From positions 62,001-126,000 of the forward strand of contig JAGBAO010000008.1 of NCBI GenBank assembly GCA_017938925.1: a DNA stretch of 64,000 bases, written 5' to 3'. How positions within the stretch are numbered: the first letter of the stretch is position 1; each line of letters begins with the position of its first letter. Under the pieces are notes generated by a model that was not told the origin of the DNA, did not search any database, and was given only the letters and a program-made list of their open reading frames with translations. This DNA comes from Bacteroidales bacterium. Its GTDB lineage: Bacteria; Bacteroidota; Bacteroidia; Bacteroidales; UBA932. Below are positions 1-8,761 of this stretch, in pieces. A program made the position numbers and the translations under genes.

Positions 1-908
1 GAATATCTGTCACCGGCGTCATTTCTATGGCATATATGCTTTCCTGTCTGGCAATCATACTCATACAAGCCAAGACTGGAAGTGACCCATAACTTACCCG
101 CATAATACTGGAGGGTGGTCGGGAACACATTTTCCGGCAGTTTCATAAGAATCCGCGCCTTCGAGGTCATCCTGTTGATTTCCACCAGGCCGTTCTCCTG
201 CCCGAGGACATAGATCAGGTTGGCATTCTTCGGATTCACGGCAAGGCCTTCTATATCCTCCTTTTCGAACATATCCGAGACATCCGGCATCAGCTCCACC
301 TCCGCCATCACACCGAGATTTCTGAGAGGGATCCGATACAGATTGTCGCAATAGGCGGCCATATACATCCAGTTGTCCTTGCCTATCACTATCCTGTATA
401 TATCCTTCAGGGCTTCGCCATCAGGGCTCTTGAGATTCAAGCTGCATATTTCCCCCTCAACTGCGTCATATACATAAAGCCCCTCAGACTTGACACCAAG
501 GAAGATCCGTGACCCACCATCACTGCACATTGTATATACCCTGCATGAAAGCCCGTCAAGAGGATTCATGGAATCTGTTTCATGATCATACAGTACCACT
601 CCCCTGTCCGTTCCTATCAGGATATTTCCGCTGCAATCCTCACAAAGTGAATTCACATAATCGGAGTCCACACGGAAATCCTTTCTGTCAAACACACGAA
701 ACCGGGCTCCATCATATCTGCTGAGGCCCTTCTGTGTGCCGATCCACACATAGCCTCTGCTGTCTCTCATCATACAACGGACGCCATCATACGACATTCC
801 GCTGTTCTGAGTGTTGATATGTGAAAACCAAAGCACTTCTGCAGAAGAGACTCCCGCAAAAGTCAGCAAGCATGTCAAAACCGCAGCTATTCTCAACATC
901 TTCTTCAT
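1..908 (-). CDS. Periplasmic beta-propeller sensor, probable hybrid two-component regulator (partial)
   Basis: Translating the minus strand from an ATG at 908 gives about 302 open codons that run off the left edge. Residues 1-22 look like a signal peptide. The rest carries repeated propeller blades, for example GYVWIGTQKGLSRYDG near residue 50 and GNILIGTDRGVVLYD near residue 90, the pattern of Reg_prop repeats in the sensor part of Bacteroidota hybrid two-component systems. In that family the propeller binds an oligosaccharide in the periplasm and a cytoplasmic kinase/receiver/AraC part activates a nearby polysaccharide locus. The kinase part would lie left of the window, so hybrid sensor is inferred; a plain propeller protein is possible. 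The gene starts 55 bp after the epimerase gene on the same strand. Confidence 0.8.
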   Translation of the reverse strand, partial: MKKMLRIAAVLTCLLTFAGVSSAEVLWFSHINTQNSGMSYDGVRCMMRDSRGYVWIGTQKGLSRYDGARFRVFDRKDFRVDSDYVNSLCEDCSGNILIGTDRGVVLYDHETDSMNPLDGLSCRVYTMCSDGGSRIFLGVKSEGLYVYDAVEGEICSLNLKSPDGEALKDIYRIVIGKDNWMYMAAYCDNLYRIPLRNLGVMAEVELMPDVSDMFEKEDIEGLAVNPKNANLIYVLGQENGLVEINRMTSKARILMKLPENVFPTTLQYYAGKLWVTSSLGLYEYDCQTGKHICHRNDAGDRY

Positions 909-963
909 TCCGATTTTTTCGCCATGAACAATACAAACTCCGCTTTAATGAAAACGCCTGTCA

Positions 964-2136
964 TCAATCTGCACACATAGTCCCGAAGCGGAACTCCGTC
1001 GCCGAATAATAGGTCTGGCCAGGGCGGAGGACCGTTGTCGGGCATTCAGGCATATGAGGGGAGTTCGGGAAGTGGAGGGTCTCCATGAGCATTCCTCCGA
1101 ACTTCTCCACCGGACCGTACTTGCCCACTATCCTGTCGCTGAATCCGCGTCCGGTGTATGTCAGAAGACCCGGCTCGGTAGTCCACACCTCCATCACACG
1201 GCCGTTCTTAGGCTGGGACATTGTGGCTGCATGGTGGATGACGCCCGGCTCATAGTCCCTCAGCTGCCAGCATACGGAGAATCCGCGCATGGTCACGATC
1301 TGCTCGCTCGGAGTGTCTATCGCGTAGTCCACCCTGTGAGGCTCCCTCATGTCGAAAGGTGTGCCTTTCACCGGCTGCGGCTCGCCCTTCTGAACGAAAC
1401 GGGAGTCGTTGAGGCTGTAGGTGTCGGCATTCACCTGAAGGTAGTGGTCCATGACATAGCCTCCCTTGCTGCCCTTGAGGTTGAAATATGCATGGTTCAG
1501 CATATTCACTATGGTCGGCTTGTCTGTCGTTGCCCTGTATTCGATCTTCAGGACATTGTCGTCGTTCCACCAATAGGTCACCTCTGCAGCAAGATTGCCG
1601 GGATAGCCTTCCTCTCCGTCCGGACTGAGGCGTGTGAATCTAACGCCCACTCTCGCACCTGAGGTGTCAGCCGCGGTCTGAGTGATGGTCTCCCCCTTCC
1701 ATACAAACCTGTCGAATCCCTTGTTGCCTCCATGGATATGGCCCTGTCCACCACCGAGACGCTCGTTGACGGTCAGCTGGTACTTCTGGCCGTCAATCTC
1801 TACTTCTGCCGGATATATCCTGTTGCCGAATCTTCCGACCACGGCACCGGCAAAGCGCTCGCCTCCTTTTTCCAGGTCATGGATATTGCCATAGCCTACA
1901 ATCACGTCATCAATGAAGCCTGTACTGTCAGGCACATTTACGCTGACCAGCTTGCATCCGTAGTCAGTGACGGTGACAGACGCACCGGATGAATTGGTCA
2001 TCGTGTAGAGCATGGTTGAATCCCCATGCGAAGTCACACCAAAGAATTCTCCCTTGACTGAAAGGGTACCAGTAGAGCATGATATCAGCATGCACACAGC
2101 CCAAAAGCATGAAAACAGTTTCGTTCCAGTGTTCAT
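964..2136 (-). CDS. galM: Aldose 1-epimerase (mutarotase), lipoprotein form
   Basis: 390 residues. It interconverts the alpha and beta anomers of aldoses such as galactose or arabinose. The N-terminus has a lipoprotein signal with lipobox LISC (Cys20), so it should be anchored outside the cytoplasm. Family motifs are visible: GRFGNRI near residue 101, HIHGGNKGFD near 133 (catalytic His region), NHAYFNL at about 214, and ETLHFPNSPHMP near the C-terminus containing the expected catalytic Glu. Length fits extracytoplasmic Bacteroidota mutarotases. It is followed on the same strand by the propeller sensor, so the two may belong to one sugar-utilisation locus extending left. Confidence 0.93.
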   Translation of the reverse strand: MNTGTKLFSCFWAVCMLISCSTGTLSVKGEFFGVTSHGDSTMLYTMTNSSGASVTVTDYGCKLVSVNVPDSTGFIDDVIVGYGNIHDLEKGGERFAGAVVGRFGNRIYPAEVEIDGQKYQLTVNERLGGGQGHIHGGNKGFDRFVWKGETITQTAADTSGARVGVRFTRLSPDGEEGYPGNLAAEVTYWWNDDNVLKIEYRATTDKPTIVNMLNHAYFNLKGSKGGYVMDHYLQVNADTYSLNDSRFVQKGEPQPVKGTPFDMREPHRVDYAIDTPSEQIVTMRGFSVCWQLRDYEPGVIHHAATMSQPKNGRVMEVWTTEPGLLTYTGRGFSDRIVGKYGPVEKFGGMLMETLHFPNSPHMPECPTTVLRPGQTYYSATEFRFGTMCAD

Positions 2137-2284
2137 TTCTGTCGGTTTTAATCAAGTGCTAATATAAGAAAAAAAACAGGCATCGGCACACTCCTGACGG
2201 CAGCTTTTCTCTCTTTTGATCATAAACTGTAATTAAATGTCCACAAATTATAATTTCTCTTATTCTGGGCCGCGCGAAACCCTG

Positions 2285-2396
2285 ACCATCAGGCAGACTT
2301 TGGCACTTTTTTCTGCCTGACGGTCCCGTTTTCGGACATAAACCCATGATTTTGGCACCGACAGGCACTTAAATGGCCTATTCTCTGCCTGACTGT
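2285..2396. repeat. Bipalindromic intergenic element, copy 1 (TCAGGCAG class)
   Basis: Two 40-bp imperfect palindromes (2285-2324 and 2357-2396) separated by 32 bp. Each begins with ACC(A/G)(T/A)CAGGCA and ends with CTGCCTGA(C)(G/T)GT. The same arrangement recurs at 10276-10388 and 23045-23157. It lies between tsf and galM, beyond the tsf terminator. Confidence 0.85.
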
Positions 2397-2420
2397 CCGA
2401 AAACACAGTGCTCTGACTCA

Positions 2421-2548
2421 TCCGGGGAAAAGGCCGGATTCCCGGACAACGAGCGAATTTTGCTTGGGCTATCCGGGGAAAAGGCCGGATTCCCGGACGA
2501 CAAGCGAATTTTGTCCGGATTATCCGGGGGAAAGGCCGGATTCCCGGA
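2421..2548. repeat. Three-unit palindromic array, 51-bp period
   Basis: Three near-identical 26-bp units at 2421-2446, 2472-2497 and 2523-2548. Each starts TCCGGGG, contains GGCCGGA and ends TTCCCGGA, and can fold into a hairpin. The 25-bp spacers are themselves similar (both contain GCGAATTTTG). A diverged array of the same design is at 14279-14408. Confidence 0.85.
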
Positions 2549-2565
2549 CAACGAGCTCCGCCAAC

Positions 2566-2593
2566 AAAAAAAGCCGCCGGAAAATCCGACGGC
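2566..2593 (-). terminator. Rho-independent terminator of rpsB-tsf
   Basis: On the minus strand GCCGTCGGA pairs with TCCGGCGGC (9 bp with one G-U) around a short T loop and is followed by a run of seven T. It begins about 30 bp after the tsf stop codon. Confidence 0.9.
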
Positions 2594-2623
2594 CTTCTAT
2601 TGATCGGGCAAAAGCCCGTTGAA

Positions 2624-3619
2624 TTAGTCTGCGAGTGAGATTCTCTTGAATGAGAGGATCTTAGCCTCAGCGTCAGCTGCCTTGACGACATCCTTGACCG
2701 CTGTCTTGCCATCACCCATCTGGTAGCCCTGCTCCTCAAGAGTCTGCTCCTTGAAGAACTTCTGGAGACGACCCTTAGCGATGTTGGCAACCATCTGCTC
2801 AGGAAGGTTGGCTGCCTTCTCTGCAGAAACGGTCTTGATGATCTCGCGAGCCTGCTCTGCCTGCTCAGCGGTGATCCATCCCTTAGACTGGTTAGACTCG
2901 ATGTGAGCCTCGCTGTCCACGTGTGCAGGGTTGATTCCTGCCTTTGTGAGAGCTGCATCTACAGCCTTCTGAACGAGCTCTTCCTTAGTCTTCTCAGTTG
3001 CAGTCTTGAGCTCAGTGTCGATTACGCTCTGAGGTACAGACTCAGCTGAAACGGCTACAGGATTCATTGAAGCCACCTGCATTGCCACACCCTTTGCAAC
3101 AGACTCGTCGAAAGCCTTGTTGAAACCAACGATAGCAGCAAGCTTGCCGTTGATCTTGTGGATGTAAGATGAGATGTAAGGTGCCTCGACAGTCTCGTAA
3201 CCTACGATGCTGTGCTTCTCACCTGTCTTACCGGTCTGCTCGGTAACCGCAGCCTCTACAGTCCTTCCGTCAGCGAGTGTGCAGGCCATGAGAGCCTCCT
3301 TGTCTGCTGGGAAGTTAGCGATAGCTGCCTCTGCGATAGCCTCAGCAAGTGCCTGGAACTCAGCGTTCTTGGCAACGAAGTCAGTCTCGCAGCCGAGAGC
3401 GACAACGATAGCCTTTGTGCCGTTTACCTTAGCGATAGCCGCACCTTCTGAAGTCTCGCGGTCAGCACGCTTTGCTGCTACGAGCTTACCCTTCTCGCGG
3501 ATGATTTCCTTTGCGCGCTCGAAGTCGCCCTCAGCTTCAACGAGAGCCTTCTTGCAGTCCATCATACCAGCGCCTGTCATCTGACGAAGTTTTGCAACTT
3601 CTGCTGCTTTAATCTCCAT
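2624..3619 (-). CDS. tsf: Translation elongation factor Ts
   Basis: 331 residues. EF-Ts exchanges GDP for GTP on EF-Tu. The N-terminal UBA-like region (MEIKAAEVAKLRQMTGAG, residues 1-18) is followed by the conserved TDFVAKN motif (about residues 79-85), which contacts EF-Tu, and by two core subdomains. Length matches the long, two-subdomain Bacteroidota form. It lies 29 bp after rpsB, the near-universal rpsB-tsf order, and ends in a strong terminator. Confidence 0.98.
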   Translation of the reverse strand: MEIKAAEVAKLRQMTGAGMMDCKKALVEAEGDFERAKEIIREKGKLVAAKRADRETSEGAAIAKVNGTKAIVVALGCETDFVAKNAEFQALAEAIAEAAIANFPADKEALMACTLADGRTVEAAVTEQTGKTGEKHSIVGYETVEAPYISSYIHKINGKLAAIVGFNKAFDESVAKGVAMQVASMNPVAVSAESVPQSVIDTELKTATEKTKEELVQKAVDAALTKAGINPAHVDSEAHIESNQSKGWITAEQAEQAREIIKTVSAEKAANLPEQMVANIAKGRLQKFFKEQTLEEQGYQMGDGKTAVKDVVKAADAEAKILSFKRISLAD

Positions 3620-3648
3620 TTTCGATAGATGTTAAAGGTTACACTAAA

Positions 3649-4464
3649 TTACTCTGCCGGAGTTTCAGCCGGAGCCTCTACAGCCTCCTCAGCTGGCTTG
3701 GCACCCTTGCGAGCACGGAGCTTCTTGCCTGCTGGCTTCTCCTCTGTCTGCTCAGGAGCCTCTTTCTCCTTCTCAAGCTTCCTTTCGTCCAATCCCTCTT
3801 TGATTGCGCCGCAAAGTGCTTCCATGATGTAAGCGATAGACTTTGCTGCATCGTCATTTGCCGGAATCACATAATCAATCGGAGTAGGATCGCAACAAGT
3901 ATCAACCATAGCGATAACCGGAATGTTAAGACGATTTGCCTCTTTAACGGCGTTCATCTCCTTCTGTACGTCTACTACGAAAAGTGCTGATGGGAGACGG
4001 CTAAGGTCGCGGATAGAACCGAGGTTCTTCTCGAGCTTAGCTCTCTGACGTGTTACCTGAAGACGCTCACGCTTTGCGAGAGTTGCAAATGTGCCGTCCT
4101 CGATCATCTTGTCGATGGTGTTCATTTTCTTGACAGCCTTACGGATGGTAGGGAAGTTTGTAAGCATTCCACCTGGCCATCTCTCTGTCACGTATGGCAT
4201 GTTAACAGATGCTGCCTTCTCAGCAACGATCTCCTTTGCCTGTTTCTTTGTGGCTACGAAGAGCACCTTGCGGCCTGAGCGTGCAAGCTGCTTGAGTACG
4301 TTTGCAGCCTCATCGATTTTTACTATACTCTTGTGCAGGTCGATGATATGGATACCGTTCTTCTGGTCAAAGATGTATGGTGCCATCTTAGGGTTCCATT
4401 TCCTCGCCAAGTGTCCGAAGTGAACACCTGCATCAAGCAGTTCCTGGAAATTTGTTCTTGGCAT
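3649..4464 (-). CDS. rpsB: Small ribosomal subunit protein uS2
   Basis: 271 residues. S2 is a late-assembling 30S protein. Family features are clear: LLDAGVHFGH (residues 9-18), WNPKMAPYIF, FVATKKQAKE, and the WPGGMLTNF motif near residue 94. The C-terminus has an acidic, Lys/Glu/Ala-rich tail (about residues 230-271) longer than in Escherichia coli. A 240-bp gap separates it from rpsI upstream; I see no clear promoter or hairpin in that gap, so rpsB-tsf may be read through from rplM-rpsI. Confidence 0.98.
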   Translation of the reverse strand: MPRTNFQELLDAGVHFGHLARKWNPKMAPYIFDQKNGIHIIDLHKSIVKIDEAANVLKQLARSGRKVLFVATKKQAKEIVAEKAASVNMPYVTERWPGGMLTNFPTIRKAVKKMNTIDKMIEDGTFATLAKRERLQVTRQRAKLEKNLGSIRDLSRLPSALFVVDVQKEMNAVKEANRLNIPVIAMVDTCCDPTPIDYVIPANDDAAKSIAYIMEALCGAIKEGLDERKLEKEKEAPEQTEEKPAGKKLRARKGAKPAEEAVEAPAETPAE

Positions 4465-4704
4465 TGTTTTAAAATGTTTGTTTTGTTTTTTACTTTCCTT
4501 GTCAGGCAGTTGCCTTCGCCTGCAAGGCTCTTTTCTTCAATCCGGAGTAACTGAGGTCCTCGCTTTCGCAAGGATGACGTTTGTCAGGTCTCCTGGATTT
4601 TCCGCAGTCTCAGCAATCATCAGGCAGCTTCCGAAAACTCTCGTCTTCTGCAAAGATCCTGTGATTTTCCACCGGACTGTGCTTTGTAAATCAGGCAGCA
4701 AATA

Positions 4705-5094
4705 TTAACGTTTGCTGAACTGGAAGCGTCTACGTGCACCAGGCTGACCAGGCTTCTTACGCTCGACTTCACGTGCGTCACGAGTAAGGAATCCTGCTGC
4801 CTTGAGGGCTGAGCGATAAGCCTCTCTGTCGATCTCGCAAAGTGCGCGAGCGATTCCGAGTCTCAAAGCCTCTGCCTGGCCTTTGATTCCACCTCCGTCG
4901 AGGTTTGCCTTAACGTCAAACTGAGCTGCAGTGCCTGTAACTTCGAAAGGCTGGTTCACGATGTAACGGAGAGTGTCCATTGTGAAATACTCATTAAGAT
5001 CACGGCCGTTGATAGTGATGTTACCTTTTCCAGGCACGACATAAACGCGAGCGACTGCTGATTTACGTCTTCCAAGGGCGTTTACTACTTTCAT
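4705..5094 (-). CDS. rpsI: Small ribosomal subunit protein uS9
   Basis: 129 residues. S9 reaches the P-site tRNA with its C-terminal tail. The family signature [19 protein letters not shown] (about residues 66-84) and the basic C-terminal tail ending RRFQFSKR are both present; the last Arg is the universally conserved residue that touches tRNA. It starts 7 bp after rplM, the usual rplM-rpsI pair. Confidence 0.98.
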   Translation of the reverse strand: MKVVNALGRRKSAVARVYVVPGKGNITINGRDLNEYFTMDTLRYIVNQPFEVTGTAAQFDVKANLDGGGIKGQAEALRLGIARALCEIDREAYRSALKAAGFLTRDAREVERKKPGQPGARRRFQFSKR

Positions 5095-5101
5095 GCTCTG
5101 C

Positions 5102-5554
5102 TTAAATTTCGTTTAAAGTGATTGTTCTAGGGTTCTGCGCCTGGTGCGGGTGCTCGTTACCTGCATAAAGGTACAGGTTGTTGAGCAGCTTTGAACCGAG
5201 GCGGTTCTTAGGAAGCATGCCTTTGACAGCCATCCTTACGAGTTCGGTCGGCTTCTTTGCAAGAATCTCCTTAGGTGTTGTGAAACGCTGTCCACCTGGG
5301 TAGCCAGTGTGACGTACATACACCTTGTCTGTCATCTTCTTACCAGTGAGTCTCACCTTGTCCGCGTTGAGAACGATGACATTGTCACCGCAGTCCATGT
5401 GCGGAGTGAAGCTTGGCTTGTTCTTACCGCGAAGAACGAGCGCGATTCTGGCAGAAAGACGGCCGAGCACGAGATCAGTTGCATCGATAACAACCCACTC
5501 CTTCTTGATATCACCTGCCTTGAGGGATACCGTCTTGTAGCTCTGTGTGTCCAT
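5102..5554 (-). CDS. rplM: Large ribosomal subunit protein uL13
   Basis: 150 residues. L13 is an early assembly protein of the 50S subunit. Visible family segments are [16 protein letters not shown] (residues 20-35), [15 protein letters not shown] and the [15 protein letters not shown] stretch near residue 114. It heads the r-protein cluster. A good promoter lies at 5617-5647, giving a leader of about 60 nt with a hairpin at its 5' end that may serve autoregulation. Confidence 0.98.
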   Translation of the reverse strand: MDTQSYKTVSLKAGDIKKEWVVIDATDLVLGRLSARIALVLRGKNKPSFTPHMDCGDNVIVLNADKVRLTGKKMTDKVYVRHTGYPGGQRFTTPKEILAKKPTELVRMAVKGMLPKNRLGSKLLNNLYLYAGNEHPHQAQNPRTITLNEI

Positions 5555-5590
5555 CTTTTACTGTTAAATGGTTAATACTTAATAATTTTT

Positions 5591-5616
5591 GCGATCCCTA
5601 CACTACATAGGGGGCG
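5591..5616 (-). promoter_or_regulatory. 5'-terminal hairpin in the rplM leader
   Basis: Just downstream of the -7 box the minus strand contains CCCTA and, 7 nt later, TAGGG, extended outwards by partly paired GCG/CGC. The hairpin would form at the very 5' end of the rplM-rpsI mRNA. r-protein leader structures are known for rplM operons in other bacteria; whether this one binds L13 is inference. Confidence 0.5.
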
Positions 5617-5647
5617 CAAAGATAGGAATAATTTTCCGTTCCGCAAA
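5617..5647 (-). promoter_or_regulatory. Promoter of rplM-rpsI
   Basis: On the minus strand TTTG (5647-5644) is followed after 19 nt by TATCTTTG (5624-5617), a full match to the Bacteroidota -33/-7 consensus. Predicted start is near 5613. Confidence 0.85.
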
Positions 5648-5708
5648 ATTTTCCAAGAACTATCGCGACAGTGCCACTGACTCCGGCAGGCGGCAACGAA
5701 AACATAGC

Positions 5709-5754
5709 GAAAGTGTTCCAGACTCCCCGAAAAACAGGGTTCCTGGAACACTTT
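5709..5754. terminator. Stem-loop after the hexuronate transporter gene
   Basis: AAGTGTTCCAG and CTGGAACACTT form an 11-bp perfect stem with an inner CCCTG/CGGGG pairing. It lies 37 bp past the transporter stop. There is no strong T-run, so it may be a Rho-assisted or mRNA-stabilising end. Confidence 0.6.
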
Positions 5755-5790
5755 GCGGGAAAGACGTCGCAGCCCTTCCTTTAATGTTGA

Positions 5791-7257
5791 CTACAGTTCG
5801 ATCTTGCGGTAACGAGGAACCAGAACCTTCATGATCACCCATGCGACGAGATATGCCACGGCACAGATGCAGAAGACTGTCATATATCCCGCTTCCTTGC
5901 CTTCGAATCCGAGGAACGAATAAGCGGCTCCTGCATTTTCTGAATATGTGAAGAGCATACCTGCACCTTTATTAATAAGGAAGGAGCTCGTTCCTGCCGC
6001 CATTCCTCCTATTCCGGTGATAGTTGCGACAGTAGATTTAGGGAACATGTCGCCGATGGTAGAGTACATGTTGGCACTCCATGCCTGATGTCCCGCACCT
6101 GCCAAACCTATAAGGATTGCCGGCCACCAAGGGGAGATCGTTCCGAGCGGCTGGGCGAAGAGTGCTGCCAGCGGGAAGAATGCGAAGATAAGCATGGCAA
6201 GCATACGTCCCTGATAAGGGTTCATTCCCTTCTTCTCGACAAAGAGCTTAGGCAGATAACCTCCTGCGATGGACAGGACAGTGACGATTGCATACAGCGT
6301 GAATATCAGTGCCATACCCATTCCCGAAGACGACTTGTAGCCGAACTGGTCCGAGAAATAGGCCGGAGCCCAGAACAGGTAGAACCACCACACACCGTCA
6401 GTGAAGAATCTTCCTGCGATATATGACCATGTCTGACGGTAGGTGAAGCATTTCCAAAGAGGAATCGACTTTTCCTCCGCCTTCACCTCTTCCTGTGCAG
6501 GCTCCTCATCGTCCTGGTGGATGTATGCAAGCTCCGCCTCGTTCACCCTCTTCGACTTTTCAGGCTTCTCGTACATGAATATCCAGAAGCCCATCCATAT
6601 GAATCCGAGGGCTCCGATGATCACGAAGGCCATCTCCCAGCCTCCGCCGACACCTCTGTCCTTGAAGAACTGTGCAAGAACAGGGATTGTAGCAGGAGCC
6701 GCAAGAGCGCCTACGGATGCACCCGCATTGAAGATAGATGTCGCGAATGCACGGTCCTTCTTAGGGAAATATTCCGCTGTGGTCTTGATCGCAGCCGGGA
6801 AGTTTCCAGCCTCACCGAGCGCAAGGATAGCTCTCGCCGCCATGAACATCCACACGCTTATCGAAGATATGGCCAGCGCCGCCGCAGAGCCCTTCTCGAC
6901 TGCTGCCATGGCTGCCGCCGACTCGTAGCCCTCGATATGCATTGTAGCCCAGCCGCAGAGAGCATGGACACACGCTCCCGCAGACCAGATTCCGATTGCC
7001 CAAAGGTATCCCTTCTTCGTGCCCATCCAGTCCACGAACTTGCCGGCAAAGAGCTGGCAGATCGCATAGATGATGGCGAAGAAGGCAGTTATTGTTCCAT
7101 AGTCGTTATCGTTCCAGTGGAACTCCGGAGCGATGAAGTCCTTCCATGTGAGGGAAAGGACCTGTCTGTCCATATAGTTGATGGTTGTCGCGACAAAAAG
7201 AAGGAGAACCATCCACCAACGCCAGTTGGTCATCAGTTTTTGATTAGTCGATTGCAT
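5791..7257 (-). CDS. exuT: MFS transporter, probable hexuronate (galacturonate/glucuronate) permease
   Basis: 488 residues with about 12 hydrophobic segments. The N-terminal INYMDRQVLSL (first membrane helix) and FVDWMGTKKGY (loop 2-3, the MFS signature position) match the anion:cation symporter family that includes ExuT. A charged cytoplasmic loop (about residues 225-265, rich in Glu and Lys) sits between the two six-helix halves. It follows uxaC by 17 bp on the same strand, which is the main reason to call the substrate a hexuronate; other sugar acids cannot be excluded. Confidence 0.85.
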   Translation of the reverse strand: MQSTNQKLMTNWRWWMVLLLFVATTINYMDRQVLSLTWKDFIAPEFHWNDNDYGTITAFFAIIYAICQLFAGKFVDWMGTKKGYLWAIGIWSAGACVHALCGWATMHIEGYESAAAMAAVEKGSAAALAISSISVWMFMAARAILALGEAGNFPAAIKTTAEYFPKKDRAFATSIFNAGASVGALAAPATIPVLAQFFKDRGVGGGWEMAFVIIGALGFIWMGFWIFMYEKPEKSKRVNEAELAYIHQDDEEPAQEEVKAEEKSIPLWKCFTYRQTWSYIAGRFFTDGVWWFYLFWAPAYFSDQFGYKSSSGMGMALIFTLYAIVTVLSIAGGYLPKLFVEKKGMNPYQGRMLAMLIFAFFPLAALFAQPLGTISPWWPAILIGLAGAGHQAWSANMYSTIGDMFPKSTVATITGIGGMAAGTSSFLINKGAGMLFTYSENAGAAYSFLGFEGKEAGYMTVFCICAVAYLVAWVIMKVLVPRYRKIEL

Positions 7258-7274
7258 TGTATAAGGTTTATCCG

Positions 7275-8687
7275 TTAAAATCCGAAATATCTGTCTGCGT
7301 TGTTATATGATATGTCCTGCACCATCTGATGGAGGAAGGCCATCTCGCTCTTCGGCAGCTTGCCCGATGCGATATCCTCTCCGAGAAGGTTGCACAGAAT
7401 CCTGCGGAAATACTCATGGCGAGGATAAGAAAGGAAGCTGCGTGAGTCGGTGAGCATGCCCACAAAGCGGCTCAGAAGGCCGAGGGAAGAAAGTGCATTC
7501 ATCTGCTTCTTCATTCCGTCCTCCTGATCGAGGAACCACCAGCCTGAACCCAGCTGCATCTTGCCCGGGCATGTGCCGTCATTGAATGTATATGCCATCG
7601 TCGCAAGCACCTCGTTGTCCTTAGGATTGAGGTTGTAGAGGATGGTCTTTGTCAGCTTGTCCTCCATCGCGAGCCTGTTCAGGAACTTGTGTCCGGCAGC
7701 AGCGCACTGCACGTCATGGATCGCATCATACCCGGTGTCCGGACCGAGGATGTTGAACATGCGGGTGTTGTTGTCACGGATTGCTCCGATATGGAACTGC
7801 TGAGCCCAGCCCTTGGCGTGATCCATGCGCGCGAAATCGAGCAGGATCGCACTGCGGAACTTCAGGACTTCTTCCTTGGTCGGCATCTTGCCGGCAAGAG
7901 TGTCGCGGAATATCCTGTCTATTTCCTCAAGCTCGAAGTCCTCTGCATAGAAGGTCTCCAGTCCATGGTCGGAAAGACGGCTGCCCATCTCGTGGAAGAA
8001 ATCATGACGCTTCTGAAGGGCGTCCAGAAGGTCCTGATAGTTGCTGATCTGAACTCCGGAGACGTCGCTGAGCTTCTGAATATATTCCTTGTACTGCTGA
8101 GGCTTCTCTATCACCATTGCCTTGTCAGGTCTCCATGCAGGAAGGACCTTCACTCCGAACGGGTTGTCCTTGATCTGCTGGTGAAACTCAAGACTGTCGG
8201 CAGGGTCATCTGTCGTGCAGACCACCTTGACATTGAATTTCTTCATGAGGGCCTGGCCTCTGAACTCCTCGGTCTGAAGCTTGGCGGTACACTCGTCGTA
8301 GATGGCCCTGGCCGTCGAAGGATTGAGAAGGTCGCTGACCCCGAAGACACGGGCGAGCTCCAGGTGAGTCCAGTGATAGAGAGGGTTTCTCATGGTATAA
8401 GGCACGGTCGCCGCCCATTTCTCGAACTTCTCGTAGCTGTCACGGCCACCTGTGATGTATTCTTCAGGGACACCGTTGCCACGCATCGCACGCCACTTGT
8501 AGTGGTCGCCGCCGAGCCACACCTCAGTAAGGTCCGCGAACTGATGGTTGTCAGCTATCATCTTCGGCACGAGATGGCAGTGGTAGTCGATTATCGGCAT
8601 CTTCTCCGCACTTTCATGATACAGCTCACGGGCATAGTCGTTGGTGAGCATGAAGTCGTCATGGATAAATGGTTTCTGTGTTGACAT
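7275..8687 (-). CDS. uxaC: Uronate isomerase
   Basis: 470 residues from the ATG at 8687, the usual length; the frame is open to 8738 but an upstream start would cross the -7 box. UxaC converts D-galacturonate to D-tagaturonate and D-glucuronate to D-fructuronate in the cytoplasm. It belongs to the amidohydrolase superfamily: the metal-binding HxH is in IDYHCHLVPK near residue 33. The motif DDPADSLEFH and the C-terminal RHEYFRRILCNLLGE are also typical. It sits between uxaA and the transporter in the hexuronate operon. Its own -7 box TATATTTG is at 8714-8707 (minus). Confidence 0.97.
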   Translation of the reverse strand: MSTQKPFIHDDFMLTNDYARELYHESAEKMPIIDYHCHLVPKMIADNHQFADLTEVWLGGDHYKWRAMRGNGVPEEYITGGRDSYEKFEKWAATVPYTMRNPLYHWTHLELARVFGVSDLLNPSTARAIYDECTAKLQTEEFRGQALMKKFNVKVVCTTDDPADSLEFHQQIKDNPFGVKVLPAWRPDKAMVIEKPQQYKEYIQKLSDVSGVQISNYQDLLDALQKRHDFFHEMGSRLSDHGLETFYAEDFELEEIDRIFRDTLAGKMPTKEEVLKFRSAILLDFARMDHAKGWAQQFHIGAIRDNNTRMFNILGPDTGYDAIHDVQCAAAGHKFLNRLAMEDKLTKTILYNLNPKDNEVLATMAYTFNDGTCPGKMQLGSGWWFLDQEDGMKKQMNALSSLGLLSRFVGMLTDSRSFLSYPRHEYFRRILCNLLGEDIASGKLPKSEMAFLHQMVQDISYNNADRYFGF

Positions 8688-8706
8688 ACGTATGTGGTTT
8701 GTGTTA

Positions 8707-8714
8707 CAAATATA
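8707..8714 (-). promoter_or_regulatory. Possible internal promoter (-7 box) before uxaC
   Basis: Minus-strand TATATTTG, 19 bp before the uxaC ATG. No TTTG at the expected distance upstream, so it is weaker than the rplM promoter. Confidence 0.45.
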
Positions 8715-8761
8715 CCTTAAATTTTCTTCTGATATCATCAGGATTGTTGCAAATTCTTACC

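Noticed and set aside
2421..2548. CRISPR-like pattern: three 26-bp repeats with 25-bp spacers (and again at 14279-14408)
   Set aside because: The repeats are self-complementary over most of their length, the spacers of the first array resemble each other, there are only three units, and no cas genes are present.
2260..2958. Minus-strand frame of 232 codons running over the repeats into tsf
   Set aside because: It overlaps tsf in another frame and is Arg/Ser-rich from repeat translation; clearly a shadow.
7689..8684. Long plus-strand frame of 331 codons opposite uxaC
   Set aside because: Antisense to a well-conserved gene, with no family features; a result of biased codon use.
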